Positions 12,001-25,638 of a stretch of DNA of 64,000 bases are shown here, piece after piece. Numbering within the stretch: the stretch's first letter is position 1; each line of letters starts with the position of its first letter. The notes under the pieces are model-generated. The model was not told the DNA's origin and did no database searches. It saw only the letters and a list, made by a program, of their open reading frames with translations. The translations under genes and the position numbers were made by a program. Source of the DNA: Lichenostomus cassidix. Taxonomy: Eukaryota > Chordata > Aves > Passeriformes > Meliphagidae. The DNA lies in contig CM039183.1 of the NCBI GenBank assembly GCA_008360975.2, forward strand, positions 54,665,850 through 54,729,849. Direction: 5' to 3'.

Positions 12001-13788
12001 TGCAATGTCCCCAGTGTGTCAAATGTGACTCAGGTCTCCATCGCCTTCCTGCACAAACTTGTGACATTGGGAGAGCGCTACAAATCTGTTAACACAGACT
12101 TTCACAAAGCAAAAGGAATCTAAGGATGACCTTTCTGCTTCCCACCCTCACAATCAGTGCCACTCCACCACCACTTGAGCAAAGTTTTGCAAACTGGCCC
12201 TGCAGAGTCATCATGCTCATGCTTTGGTGAACCACAGTGGGAAGCACACTAAAATACCCCTAGCTCCATATTCCCCAGAAATAACATCCTTCCATTTATA
12301 TAGTGGAAATAAAAGCTGGCAGTAAATTAAGCCAAGTAATTATTAGAAGAGGTGAGGAGAAAAACTTTTTTTGTGAAAAGAGGATCCCCATAACAGAGAT
12401 TGCTAAGTCAAAATGACATATCAGATTTCACACAGAAACTAGCTGCTAGTTAGCACACATCACAGACCACTGACGCTGTGTCCTGACAAAAAAAACAAAA
12501 CAGCACACTTGTCATCCAGTTTTCTCTGAGGTTTCAAGGGTTGCTCTTCTGGAGAACATCGCACAACAGCCTAACCCGGCTTAATAACTTTAGCAAGACC
12601 ATCATTCCCAAAATACAAGAGCAGAACCTTTTCCACAATTCCCTTTGCAACCTATGCAAACAATAACAACAACAAAAAAAATTAAAAGACCAAAAGATCT
12701 TGCCAACTATGTTTACAAAAAAACCCCACAGACCTAAAAGAAAACCCCATATAAAGCCCACTCTCTGAGGCCTGCACCAAAACAAAACAGATTAGAAAGC
12801 TGAAAAAACCCCAGAATTTACTGCTCATTTCCAAGTGCAATAACATAACAGATATAAAATGGAAACTGTTTGGAACCTACAGAGCAGAACAGATTGTCTC
12901 CCACACTCACTTTCATGTTTCACACTTCAATGTGTGTAAGGAAACAAGACATTCACTTATGACCTGCAGCTCTGAATCAGAAAGAGATTATTAACCCTAT
13001 GGTGACTGCAAAGTAAAAAGAATGTGTACATGAGATTACACTTTTATAATGTAAATTTAGTTTTTTAGGTCAAGATAATCTGACTGGCAGACAGGATGAA
13101 TCTAGGATAGCCCAAAGTACACAATCCACATAACAGTGAGGTAAGCCCCAATTTATTCACAATCCCAGCTTTCCCTGAAATAAAGGGATTTCATGGTAGG
13201 AGGTCTTAAGGAAAAAGTTATTTAAGTAATTAAAGAAGGCACCTTGAGAAATTCTAGTTTTCTGAATTTATTTTCACACAAGAAAATTTAATCTGCAGCT
13301 GTTGAATCTTTTTTGCCAGAATGGATGGAAGTTCCCAGTGTAAGGTGCTTCAAAACTAATGGTCATTTCAAAAGTAGTCAAGGTCTAGCACAAATGCTTT
13401 TCCACACATTGCACTTATTACAACACCATTCTACCATTCAATATGAAATCAATCTGCTGTTAGAAAGTGAACTTCTGTGTGGGGCAAAATATTTATGAAA
13501 TATTATTTGAACAGAACTAAGTGCTTGATAACACAAGACATCTCAAGCAGAAGTATTGCAATAGGACTGACCAAGTATATAAATCAACAGAAAATCACCA
13601 AGTACATTAATGACCTCAAAACTACACTCTCAAAAAGTAGCTCAAATGAATCTGAAAAAAAAACATATGCCATCCAAATGAAAGTGTTGGCTTAAAAAAA
13701 TATCCCAAAATGTCTAGGGTTGTAATTAAGTGAAGTACAACTTGATGACAGAGAGAAAGCCTTACATGAAGTTGTATCTCAAATGGAC
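9065..13788. other. Intron 1 stretch without recognisable gene
   Basis: AT-rich unique sequence with a short (TA)n near 10470-10480 and a GC-richer patch at about 11850-12110 that carries overlapping chance ORFs. No CR1 blocks seen. Confidence 0.6.
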
Positions 13789-13860
13789 AGAATCACAGGA
13801 TATTTTAGGCTAGATGGAACTTTGGGAGGTGACCACATGCCAAGTCAGTGTTGGCACAAG
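13789..13860 (-). mobile_element. CR1 LINE 3' end remnant
   Basis: GAATCACAGGATATTTTAGGC, then TAGATGGAACTTTGGGAGGTGACC, matches the reverse complement of a CR1 3' end with its GAATCACAG tail. Very short and diverged. Confidence 0.6.
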
Positions 13861-16800
13861 ATGGGCTACAGCAAGGAGGGTGGGTTCCAGCAACTGGAGC
13901 AGCAGATGGCGTCACTCCTTGGCTGATACTCCGCTGGTGATGAGGATCTGCTAAGGCTCACCCTGCAACCTGATTGTCAGTGATTCCTGATCCATGGCTC
14001 TGAGCCCATGCAACTCACACAGTGGCTAAATCCCCTTCCCCCCCAAAACAGGATGGTTTTGTCTATGTACCCACAGAACCCTTGCATAGCTCCTGCCTGA
14101 CCCACGCCCTGGGCAAATGCCACTCAACCTGGCCAAACCGCGTCTGGGAGGGTGAAGATGTTCAGCAGGGAGAGCCATCATGCTGAACTTTGCTCTGGCC
14201 CTGTTTAGGTAACTAATATACTTGCAGGGCTTTCTTGCCACTCTATCCTGTTTATTCCATGATGATCAGAAAGTTAAAGTCTCTGGGTGTGGCATCAAAA
14301 CCAAGAGTAATAAGCATTTCCCTTCGATAATGATGATGTCCTTTCCAGCTTAGTGCCTGCCTCACTAAACTTGACATTTAAGTTCACCAACAGTTTCTGT
14401 ATGGGATAAACATAGCAGTGGAAGTTTGACACTCCTGGGTGAAACGAAGCTATAGGATTAGAAAGAGCTGCCTCTAATTCATATCTCTAAATGGAATGCA
14501 TGGCTACCTCCTTCTCTTCCCTTTCCCACAGCCCTGACAGCTACCTGTGCCTTCACAAGTCTTCCTGTCAAGGGAAATACTGAGTGTAAGCAGGAAAGCT
14601 ACCAGAGCAGAGCTGCACAGCAGCTCCTTTGACACCTAGACAAGACAGAAGGAGACCATCCTGGTGAAGAAATGCTCCTCTGGTCATTTATTCTCATTTC
14701 ATGGCTTTGGCTCATATCTTGTCTTCTCCTTCAGTGTGAGAGCAGGGACACCTCAACAGGACTACTTGCACCAAAAACCCCAAGCTGATTTAGAAGAAAT
14801 ATTGACATAAAGAAGGAGGAGAGGCAATATGAAGAATTACTTTGAAAATAACAGAAGATATATATGAAGGCCAACTAAGAAAAATGACAAGGAAACCAAC
14901 TGAAAACTGACTGTCCTTAGCATAGTAAAAAGAAAAAAATATAACTGACAGAAGTGAAAAGAAAGGAAAATAAATGAAAATAAAGTTATATGAAAGTTGA
15001 ATAATAAAATAGTCTTTAAATGCTGACAGGATTTCACAATGTATCAGAAAATGTATCAGAAGTCTTTTAGTCAGAAGACACTGAAATTTTTTCTTTAGAA
15101 CTAAAATAAAAGACATTTTAATCTGGTAAGTTAAATTTAAAAACTTATGCAAAATATCTCGTTGACCAAGAAACAGTAGTGTTGAGGACAACCTCTGGCA
15201 ACATGAAAACAAAAGCTTATCTTCTTAGGTCATCAAAACTTCTTATTTGACATGAAATTAAACATTTCCTTTGGCATTAGTTTTATAATCTTCCTTCATT
15301 CTTAACTCTGGTTAATTTTAAAATGAGTGATTGAAATGCCACATTTGGATATGCCAAAATTAAACCACTCCATGCGTGCAGAAGGATGTCCTCTAAAACT
15401 ATCTAGTAATGCCAGTATAAATTTGCACATTCTTTCAGTCCATTAAAGCTTCATTTTTGACAAATTCAATTTTATTCTCAGATCTGCCACAATTATTTGC
15501 AGATTTCATTAAAGTCTAGAGAGATGTGTTTATGCACTGTCACTGAGTGGTCCACAACATCTCCAGCCACTTTTCCTGGAGGTTCTATGGATGGGAAGGG
15601 AAAGGAGCCCAGACTTGTGTATATGTCTAATATCTGAATCCAGATGATTTCAATACTTCCCTCTCCCATATTTCTACTCCTTGGATCACTTTTCCATGGT
15701 TTATATATGTGAGCTGATAATTGTGCAGCAGATTCCCTTGACAACATAGAAATTTGCCCAACTTTCTGAAAAATGCAGAAGTTTTTCTTGGGAATGGCAG
15801 GGGAGTGAGGGGTGGGCTCTATGGAGGAAAGACCTCAATCTATTTATTAGTTCTACGGGTCTGAAATTCAAATTTATACCAAAAAATCTTTTTAATAAAT
15901 ACTGAGAAATTTATTCTCTTTCATTCTGTTTCTCAGTTCTATTGGAATCTAAACTACAACTGACTTGCAGGGTCATTTTCATTATTCTTAAGTAAAGACT
16001 GGTGGTGTAGCTGTACTTCGTGGAATAACCCAAATTTGAAATAGTTTCGAAGCAACAGCTTTTGGGTTTTTTTCCTTATGCAGATAATTTTAATAATTTC
16101 TTTCTGCACATAAGGTGAATGCAGAAACACCCACAGATATTCTTTACATAATTATACCTTAAAAAAAGATTAAAGTTTTAAACACAGCGTGGTTGAACTG
16201 CATCTTGCAAATGCTACTGAAACCCTCATTAATATGTCTTGTGCATAGGTATGTTATCTTTAATTATATGACCATACTTTTCAGAGGGCAACAGCTCATC
16301 AGTGCACCAAACAAAAAAGAATTTATTAAATGAGCAGCTGCTCTGTCTGTGAGGGCTTTTTTTTCTCTCTGACTGTTCAGTGTCTGGTGCCGTACTATCA
16401 GCACATTGTCCAAATTCAGAATTAATTTCCTCCCAGTATTTCCATGCCACTATAGCAATTTAGCAGCTGACAGGCCTTAATGAATGTATTTTTCCAATAC
16501 TCTTCTGAGTTGAAAGGACAAAAAATGACACTGAGAGAGATTAAGGTCAAAACTATATACTGATTTAGGGGCAACCTGAGTTTTTAAGTACTCACCATTA
16601 AATAGCACTTTGAATGTTCAGAGTGCTACTTTTCTTGTCTGCAATTGCAAGAGCAAATGTTCAACACTTACATGAATCAGACTGTAGGACTTCCATTCTG
16701 CACAAAGAAAATTACAATACAGCACAAGAATGCTTGCGAAGAGTTTGACTGAAATGATTTCTGAACTTTACAGAAGCATTTGTGGCAGAATTAGAAAGAG

Positions 16801-19800
16801 AATTTAGTTCTTCAGACCAGAAATCAATTATGTTTCCCCATAATAATTTTTACCTCTTTCCTTTTTTAGTTACCAGCCTTTGGAAAATGAGTAGAGAATT
16901 TATAGTGACGTAATTCACTATATTAGTATGACACATTCCATGGATGAGCCTTTTCATATATTAGGACAGCACCCTACTTATGATTACCCTAGAAATATGG
17001 AAATAATTATAATAATAATAATAATCACGAATGGACCAAATAAGATTTGCACAGGTCACCGTACCTTGGTCTTAATAAAATTACAAGTTTTCAAATAATA
17101 GCTTTTTGGCATGTAGCTTCTCACCTTCTAGAGAGGACATCTAAAGAAACAAAAATGTGACCTTTCTGCCTCACTGAGTCACAGCCAGCAGAGCTGGGCC
17201 GTGTTGATGGACCCTTCGCCTGGATCCCAGTGCAGCACAGGATGAAGATCACGCTCATTCAACAGCAGAGGAAGGATATAAGTAACACCCACTAACTTGT
17301 AAGTAGTGACTCTATAAGTCTTTTTTTCTACTCCATTTTAGGAGACATAAAAGCTCTTAAACACACACAGGCTGCTGCCACTGGAAGCCCCTGCTCTGTC
17401 CTCCCGCAGATATTCTTTGTCTACTGCTCTCATTTGGCCCATCCAGCCCCACTTGTTCCATTCTTACACCTTCACCTTTGGGCTTTTCCTTCCAACCCCA
17501 TCTGCTTGTCTAGAAAGGACAAACTTCCTTCCTTCCTCTGGTGCCTGGCTTGACTCTGCCTGGCTACCAAATGAGAAATGCCATGCAAGCCCATGTAATA
17601 AATGCCATATTAATTTGTGCCAGAATTTCACTTCTGAAATGAGAGAAAATATTATTCTCCAACTAATATTTTGAAGACTACTTAAATGAGCACAGAAATC
17701 TAGTTTCTGCAAAGAAAAATACAGATGATAAAATTTCTCTCCTTCAATTTTGAAGGAAAAATATTTACAGTGAAATTTCCATTTTGCAGAAATACTGATT
17801 TTTAAAAGATTTGACAGAAATATATTCAAACACCAAAACTTCTCTTTTCATGCAATATACATTTACAAACAAAAAAGCATGTATACAACAAAAATATAAT
17901 TAGCAAAAAGAATAAAAAACACATCCATAGGTACTGTTCTGCCATGTTAAGCAGGAGAAGAAATTGCTGGGATCTCTACCAGCAGTCAAACTGCCCTGCA
18001 GTCTCAATGTGATGTAAGTAACATCAACAGACCCACAGAAATCTTATGGTCTGCACCCCCTATATAGGAGCATTCAGTAAGGCATAGGCAGAGCATCACT
18101 CAGCAGACTCTGTATCTACACCTGCCCCACAGGAACTTGTTTTAACTTGCCCTTACAACATTTCCAATAATTAAACCTCTGTGTGAATTATTTGCTGCTT
18201 CACTACCTCACAGCCAGCCCAAGTCCTCTGCAGGAAATTGAGCATTTCCAGTTAGCCTGGAGAACAACTCAGATGCTGCTCTCTTGGTATACATTTTCCC
18301 TTCCCTTTCCTGCTATGGCTCCCCTCTGCCTCCATACTTTCTTTCAGTCTCCTTTCTAATTCTGCTGCTCTCATAAGGACTTTCCTTGTTCCTTTGTAAG
18401 CATAGCAATCTGAAAGAGGCTTTGCCTCTCTCTTAAAATAGCATATTGGCCTGTTTATGTGTTTTTCTGTTCACAAAATAAAACTTGCCTTTTCTGCAAA
18501 AGATTATTCTGTTGACTTGTATTTCACTTATGATCTTCTCTTCCACTTAGACTATTTTTTTTCTGATGTCATTTTCTCTATTTAGTGATTCTCCAGTTAT
18601 TGTACTTGTTCATTAGTTTTCTCTTTCCCAAAGACTGGATACTGCACTGATCCTTAGAATTTGAGAAACATTTAATGTTTCAGATTCTATTGTGGTAAGC
18701 AGCACTAGAAAAATGTTCTCTTACATACTCACATTTCAAGTGACCCATTTGCAGATCTCAGCTGCCAATAACAACAGGCAGATAACTTCTTATTTTATTT
18801 ACAAATTTATGGTAGTGTCTCATCTTTGGAGTAAAATCTCTGCACATTATTGGGTTTGCGTATCTTTTGAATCCCTGCTTGTTGGAGGATCTCTCTACTC
18901 TTTAAGGAAAAACACCAGTGGAAAAAATATTTTGATCCAACCCCCCAGGATATGAAATAATGACCAGACAAATTGTTTAGGGTTTTTCTGCCCTGCCCAC
19001 TTCTACCTCCTTCCAAGTGCAGTTTCGCCTGGGCACTATCTGTCCCTGACACCATCTCTCTGTCCCAGAGACTCTGCTGCATGAAGAGTCATGTAATCTG
19101 AGGAACCTCATTCTGCTGTCTAAAAGCATGCCAAATTCAATGAAAAAGCTGCTGACAAAATGTCCCTGGGCACCACATAATATATGATTTCCTGGCATCA
19201 ATACCAAACTGATGTGTGGCTCTGTGGCTCTGGGGACAGGAGCAACAGGAGCCTGAATGTGGCAATCAGCTGTGCCCACAACTGTGCCAAAGTGGAGTGC
19301 TCAGCAGGCAACCACCCTGGAACCGTGGACTTAGGATATCTCACTTAAGTGTAAACAATCTGAAGAATAAAATACTTGAAACGCTGGAAGCATGAATAAA
19401 CCAAGAGGGCAGCTTCAGCTAACAATCTCATGAACATCCTGTGCAGCTTTCACGCTTTTAGAAATTCCTATTCAGCCTTGCATACATTAAAGTTATTCTA
19501 ACCCTCAAAGATTCAGCTGAAAATTGTACCCCTGAATTTCTAATGAGTCTTAGAATTACAATACGGCTTTTGTGAAAAGGCTGAAGTTTATCCTTTCATA
19601 ACACACCCACAAGAAGTCTTTTCTCCAGATTTCACCATTCCTAGTAAACTTTTTTCAAAATTACCCAGACACTAGACTACCTTTTTTTTTTTTTAATGTT
19701 CAGATAAACTAGCACAATCCAACCATCTGAAAGGAAAAGGGTAAGTGAACTCAATAGATTGGAAAAAGGATTTTCAGGAAGTGCTGTCAGATTCTTACAC

Positions 19801-20794
19801 TTACCTCCAAACTATTTCAAAGGTAAATGCCAGCAAAAACACACGAATCAGTCATAAATCTTTCTTTACTGTGCCTTTATAGGACTTCTAAGTGCTCATG
19901 TGATCCTTTTATTCTTGTGCAAGGCCTCTTTCCAAATATTTCAGATGCACACATTAAGTTTAACCGCTTATCCAAAGGTTCATTAAATTCCTTGGAAAAT
20001 TTTTCAATGGCTAACATTAAACAAGACATTTTTAATGAAAAATACTTGAAATATTTAAATGTCCTCATTTACATTGCACCCCCCAGAAAAAGTTAATTAG
20101 GAACACTGATTGCAGAATGCAACATTATAATTTAGATACCATTGTTTCAAAAATTCCAACCTAAACAAATCTAACATTTCAAATTACATTTCTTTAGAAT
20201 GAAGTATTCAAATGTAATTGAATTTCAAAATGCTGCATTTCAAAATGAACTTTTGAAACAAAACACTGATACAGCCCCGTGTGGTCACAACAAAGAAATC
20301 TGAGGGCTCTAGGCCACAGGAAAATAAACCTTGGTGAAATAAAAGACTACTTAAAGTAGTGCTTTGAAGTTCATCAAAGTGCATGCAGACCTCTTGAACC
20401 AGCTAGAGAAGAGACAGAAACATTTTCTCAAACAGATTACCACCAGGCCATCTACAAGCAAATCTGTGCCAGCTGCTTGCAAGAATACACAAAGGAAAGA
20501 CTAGGTAGAGGTGCCAAACTCAAAAACACAATGGGCAGCAGAGAAGGAATGAGGCACTTGGGAAAATCTGACACCTGCTTGTAAAAATGCCTGAGTACTT
20601 GCCCCAGAAAATGTTTATCTGCAGCTCCTTGGTTTTGTCCCAAAACAGTAATCTCTAGGAATAGAAGCTCTGCAGTCCCTTGGACTAACAGTGCACAGTT
20701 TAGGGCCCAGTGAAAGAAAAAGCAGTTCCTAAACACACAGCTCCATTTGAAATTAAGCCAATTTCATCAAACTAAACTAATAAATACGTAAAAT
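13861..20794. other. Intron 1 stretch without recognisable gene
   Basis: Unique AT-rich sequence. It contains a short (AAT)n at about 17005-17026 and a T13 run at 19682-19694. ORFs up to 140 codons are low-complexity or unrecognisable. Confidence 0.55.
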
Positions 20795-22006
20795 TGTGGG
20801 GAAGTTTATTCTGGGAGTTATTGAAAAAACCCTGGAGAACACAGTCATCAGCCACAGACAGCATGGCTTCATGAGAGGACAGAGTCCCACTTGTGAAACT
20901 TAATCTCCTTTTATGATAAGGCAAACCACCTAGCTGATCAAGGGAAGCCAGTTGAGTAGTTTGATTTTAGTAAAGCTTTAGATACTGCCTCTCACAGGAT
21001 CCTTCCAGAAACAATGTCCAGCTAATGGCTGGATAAACACATCATGTGATGGGTGAGCAACTGACTCACGGGTCAAGCACAAAGGGTTACAGTGAATGGG
21101 GAGCCATCAAACTGGTCACCTGTCACCAGCAGGGTGCTGCAGGGCTCCTTCAGAGAGCCCTAAAAAAATGGAGGGCTGGGCAATCGCCAACCATAAGAAT
21201 ATCAACAAGGGAAAATTCCAGATTCTGCACCTGGATGGGGCAACCCTGGCGGAAGGTACAGTCTGGGGAATGAGAGGCTGGAGAGCAGTGCCATGGAAAG
21301 GGACCTGGGGGTCCTGGTGGATGGCAAGTTGATCATGAGTCAGCAGTGCTCTGGCAGCCAGGAGAGCCAACTGTGTCTTGGGGGGCATCAGGCACAGCAT
21401 GGCCAGCTGGGCAAGGGAGGAGATTGTCCTGCTCTGCTCTGCTCTGCTCTGCTCTGCTCTGGGGCAGCCTCACCTCCAGTGCTGGGGGCAGTTTGGGTGC
21501 CACAATGTAAGAAAGACATTAGGCTCTTAGAGAGTGTCCAAAGGAGGGTGACCAAGATGGTGAAAGGCCTGGAGGGGAAGCCATATGAGGAGTGGCTGAG
21601 GTCATTTAGTCTGCTCATCCTGGAGGAGATGGAGGGGAGACCCCACTGCAGTTACAGCTTCTTTGTGAGGGGAAGAGGAGGGGCAGACACTGATCTCTTC
21701 TCTGTAGTGACCAGTGACAGGACCCGAGGCAATGGCCTCAAGTTGTGTCAGGGGAGGTTTAGTCTGGATTTTGGGAAAAGACTCTTTTAATAAAAGATTC
21801 TTGACCCAGAGGATGGCTTAGCACTGGAACAGGCTCCCCAGGGCAGTGGTCACATCACCAAGCCTGACAGAGTTCAAGAAGGATTTGGACAATGCTCTCA
21901 GGCACATGGTGTGACTCTTGGGGTTGTCTTGTGCAGGGCTGGGAGTTCAATGATCCTCGTGGGCTACTTCCAACCCAGGATACTCTATTATTCTATGATT
22001 CTACTA
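20795..22006 (+). mobile_element. CR1 LINE, 5'-truncated and internally deleted (RT fragment plus 3' end)
   Basis: The left part (to about 21150) follows CR1 ORF2 reverse transcriptase, with decayed codons around the conserved motifs corresponding to GFTRGKS, DFSKAFDT and VTSGVPQGS; frameshifts and stops break the frame. About 21150 marks a jump to the C-terminal end of ORF2 (RDLGVLVD-like codons at 21299-21325). The 3'UTR follows and the element ends ATTCTATGATTCTA near 22000. A (GCTCT)n expansion lies inside. It is antisense to ESR1. The 165-codon ORF at 21293-21790 is part of this element. No intact protein remains. Confidence 0.9.
21431..21460. repeat. (GCTCT)6 pentanucleotide microsatellite inside CR1
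   Basis: Six perfect GCTCT units embedded in CR1 ORF2-derived sequence, at a point where CR1 normally has no such repeat. Confidence 0.95.
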
Positions 22007-22290
22007 GTACACATACAAGGAATATGCCTCCCAAAAACTCGAATATTACTTGATAGTCATATGCCTGACAGTATAACAAGGGTAACCGATGGGAAAAAAG
22101 CCCATGGCAAATCAAAGGACAGGTGAAAACAGCATGACAGACAGCAAAGAAACAGTCAGTCCGAAAATACATCATGCTCTCCAGTCACTGCATACAAGGA
22201 CTGCATTTTACCTGCAGGGATGGGCTGCAAAAATGGTCACAGTACTTAAAGGCTGTCAGGGTAAGAGAATGCCTGTGCTCCACAGCTTCT

Positions 22291-22375
22291 TTTTATATAT
22301 TTATATATATGTATGTATGTATGTATATATATACGATGTATGTATGTATGTATGTATGTATGTATATATTTATGT
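22291..22375. repeat. (TATG)n / (TA)n compound microsatellite
   Basis: Alternating TATA and (GTAT)n blocks with a single CG interruption near 22334. It is probably length-variable. Confidence 0.95.
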
Positions 22376-22849
22376 CTCTTCCTCTGTTAATAAAAATTAT
22401 TGACATTATGCAAAGTTTCAGTCTTGGACAGCCTGGACCCCAGTAGGGGAAATGCAGACCTTACAGCAGCATGCTTTAGTTTGTCCTTTCAGTCGAAGTG
22501 GAGGCAAGATGGATGCACAGAAATAAGATACCTCACCAAAGCAGGGTAGTTTGTGAGGAAATAGTGATCCAGCTGAGGTATTTAACTTATACTTGTCCAC
22601 TGGAAAAGTATGAATTCAACTTTGCACACCAAATAATTCTGTGAAAAATAATGAGCAGGAAACCACAAGACAAGCAAGCTAGAGTTTGACACACAGTAGT
22701 GGAGTCTGTCAATACCATGTAGTCTAGTTCTTAGGTGTGTCCTAGCTTTTTAAGGCCAGAACCTGTCAACACACAGTGGCATAAAATTATCAATTACATA
22801 TGTCATAAAGGTTCTTCAGAAACTGAAAATTACATATGCTAGAAATATC

Positions 22850-23007
22850 ATACAATCATAGAATGGTTTGGGTTGGAAGGGAACTCAAAAATCATCTATT
22901 TGCAACCCTCCATCCATAGAAAGGGACACCTTCCACTAGCAAAGCTGCTCAGAGCCCTTTCCAGCCTGGTCTTCACCATCTCCAGAGATGGGGAGTTCAG
23001 AACCATG
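22850..23007 (-). mobile_element. CR1 LINE 3' end
   Basis: The reverse complement of the classic CR1 3' end: ATCATAGAATGGTTTGGGTTGG, then AAGGGAACTCAAAAATCATC and GGGACACCTTCCACTAGCAAAG. It is 5'-truncated to about 160 bp and lies in ESR1 sense orientation. Confidence 0.93.
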
Positions 23008-24929
23008 TAAGAAATAGAATCTGAACAGTTTGTTATATAAAGGCTACAATTCGAGACACCCCACCTAACTGATTTTCAAAATTATTTTAATTTCTTAGAC
23101 TCTACAGCTCTTCTTTTAAACAAGGACAGCCATAAACATTCAGCATCTCTCTAAGGAACTCTTGAACATCACCTCTGAAAATTTAGTGTTACAGGCTACA
23201 AAGGTTGTAATTTTTCTTTATGTTCAAAGTGTGGAAATTGTAAACTTCTGCCAGACAGGCAGTCTAGCTCTCCTTTCATTTCTGCACATAGATGTTTAAG
23301 CCCAGAATAGCAAATTAATGCTGTTCAACATGCAGTCACAAGACTTGAGAAAGGGGAGGAGGCAGGAAAATGTGGAGTGAAGTAGGAAGGATCCCAACTC
23401 TGTGGCCACTCTGGTTTACTAACCCAGGCTCAAGAATTGTGACCAGAAATGTGACAGGGGAAAAAAACCTCCTTTAGTGGCAGCTTTCAAGTGATCAGAC
23501 TAATGGTTACATTACAACAGAATGAAGTATTGAAAAAGCAGATTGAAAAACTGGACCCTGTTCTTTTCCTCATTCCTCTCTACCTTCTCTTTCCTGTTTG
23601 TAGAATGCAAATATTTCTTCCTGTGCAGGTATTCCAGTCATCAATACTAACCAAGTAGTAAACAGAAAGTTTTACATACCCAAATTCTCTAAATTATCCC
23701 AAAGTAGTTATTTATTCAAATAATTTCCACAAATTGATTTGCATATGCTGACTATGCAATCAAGAGAAAGCAAAGAAAATGTGGCTTCTGAAAGGTAGGA
23801 AATTGGCTACATTCATGTAGCCAATTGCACATAATATATCTTTGCAACACTGCTTGTTGCTATATTTTTGGGGTAACTTATGCAACAATGTGTGAGAAAT
23901 TAGGTCTGTGAGACATACATGCACTTGCCTCTTGTGTTGGTGATTTTTTTTTTTCAATACATTAAAGAGTTGTATTTCATTTTGGCAAATCCATATCATC
24001 TATTTGTGGCATTTCTTATTCCTCACAGCAATAGAGAATAAGTTTCAGTTCTTCAGAGGTGACACAGTATAACACCTCATTATTCTTCTCACTTTTTATT
24101 GTTGGTAGACAGTAATTGCTCCCTGCCCTTTAAATTACAAAGGAAGGAAAAAGACTATTAGCCAGACAAATTAATGCAGAATTACATGTACAGTATTATG
24201 GACACAACAGCCACACTTCCATCATGGTGTTTAAAAATATATCACCTGTTCATTTGGTAGACACTTAACACTAGTCTACCAGACAGCAGGGACTCCTGCT
24301 GAATATTCATTTTGGAGCTATGCATGCCTCTTATAAATGAAGGGGAAGAAATCCACCCGGGTTTGAACTTCTGTTTTTTGCATAATACTCTTTAATGGCT
24401 AACTACTGCAGAAAAACTATCTATTTACTCATTTCTAGTCAAAATATTCATTGTTGCACACAGCTGAATGTTGGAAGTGGATGTTGCACTGGACTTAATA
24501 GAGCAAACCTATTAACCTGCCATGGTGCATTCCAGGCCTGGACAGGAAAGCAGCAGCTCAGTGGAGCTGAAGCTGACAGCTAACAGCAGCACATCCCTCT
24601 TCACCTCTGATCTGGGAACACCAACAGGATCTGATCACAGCCCCACAGCCCCTCATGGCACTAGACATGGAGCCAGGAGCTGTGACAACCAAGACCAAAG
24701 CCACTTAACAAATTCTGCATTTCCTCACACCTAAATAGTCTGAAGAGCTTCCAACACAATGTTTCAGACCTTAGTCTTCCAGAAAATGACTTGAATGAGC
24801 ATCAAGCTGGAAGAAAACACCAGGCTCTCATCTAGGCTTACTGCGGTATAAATATGACGAAAATTAATGCGTGATTTTCAAATAGCCAATGTATATGTAT
24901 ATGTATAGTCAAAAATACATCTGTATAAG
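23008..24929. other. Intron 1 stretch without recognisable gene
   Basis: Unique sequence apart from the 12-bp inverted repeat at 23801-23826 and short AT microsatellite sequence at about 24890-24906. Confidence 0.6.
23801..23826. repeat. Perfect 12-bp inverted repeat with 2-nt spacer
   Basis: AATTGGCTACAT (23801-23812), TC, ATGTAGCCAATT (23815-23826). The near-palindrome includes ATTGG/CCAAT on each arm. Confidence 0.95.
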
Positions 24930-25638
24930 ATGAAGTGCTGGGTCCTGCACTTGGGTCACAATAGCCCCATGCATCGCTGCAGGCTTGGGGCAGAGAGGCC
25001 TGAGAGCTGCTCAGCAGGCAGGGACTTGGGGGTGCTGGTTGACAGCTACTGTAATGAGCCAGCGTGTGCCCAAGGAGGCCAATGGCAACCTGGCCTGTAT
25101 CAGGGATAGTCTGGCCAGCAGGAACAGGGCAGTGGTCATTCCCCTGTCCTCAGCACTGGTGAGGATTAGGTGCAACTCTAATCCTGTGTCTGGTTCTGTG
25201 CCACTCACTTCAAAAATGACACTGAGGTGCTGGAGCAAGTCCAGGGAAGGGCATAAGTCTCATGAGGATCAGCTGAGGAAACTGGGGTTATTTAGTCTAA
25301 GAAGCCTCTCTACAGCTACCTGAAAGGGGGTTGAAGTCGAGGTCAGTCTCTCCTGCATGTCTCAAGTGAAAGGATAAGCAGAAGTGACCTTAAATTGTTT
25401 CAGGGGAGGTTCCAATAAGACATTAAAAAAATATATATAACTGAAAAAGTGGTTAGGCATTGGAATAAGTTGCTCAAGGAGGTGGTGGAGCCACTGTCTC
25501 AAGTGATCAAGAAGCATCTGGATGTGGCACTTGGGGATATGGTGTTGGGGTGATTATCATGGTGCTGGGGGTTGATGGATGGACTAGATGATCTTGAAGG
25601 TCTCTTCCAACCTCGATCATTCTGTGATTCTGTGATAT
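24930..25638 (+). mobile_element. CR1 LINE, 3' part (end of ORF2 and 3'UTR)
   Basis: It starts AAGTGCTGGGTCCTGCACTTGG, the C-terminal end of CR1 ORF2, and continues through codons resembling ACIRDSLASRNRAVVIPLSSALVR (split over 25093-25170). It ends TCTTGAAGGTCTCTTCCAACC, then CATTCTGTGATTCTGTGA. The frame is broken. 5'-truncated copy, antisense to ESR1. Confidence 0.93.

Noticed and set aside
21293..21790. 165-codon plus-strand ORF
   Set aside because: It is made of CR1 ORF2 remnants and 3'UTR plus the GCTCT microsatellite, with the frame broken on both sides.
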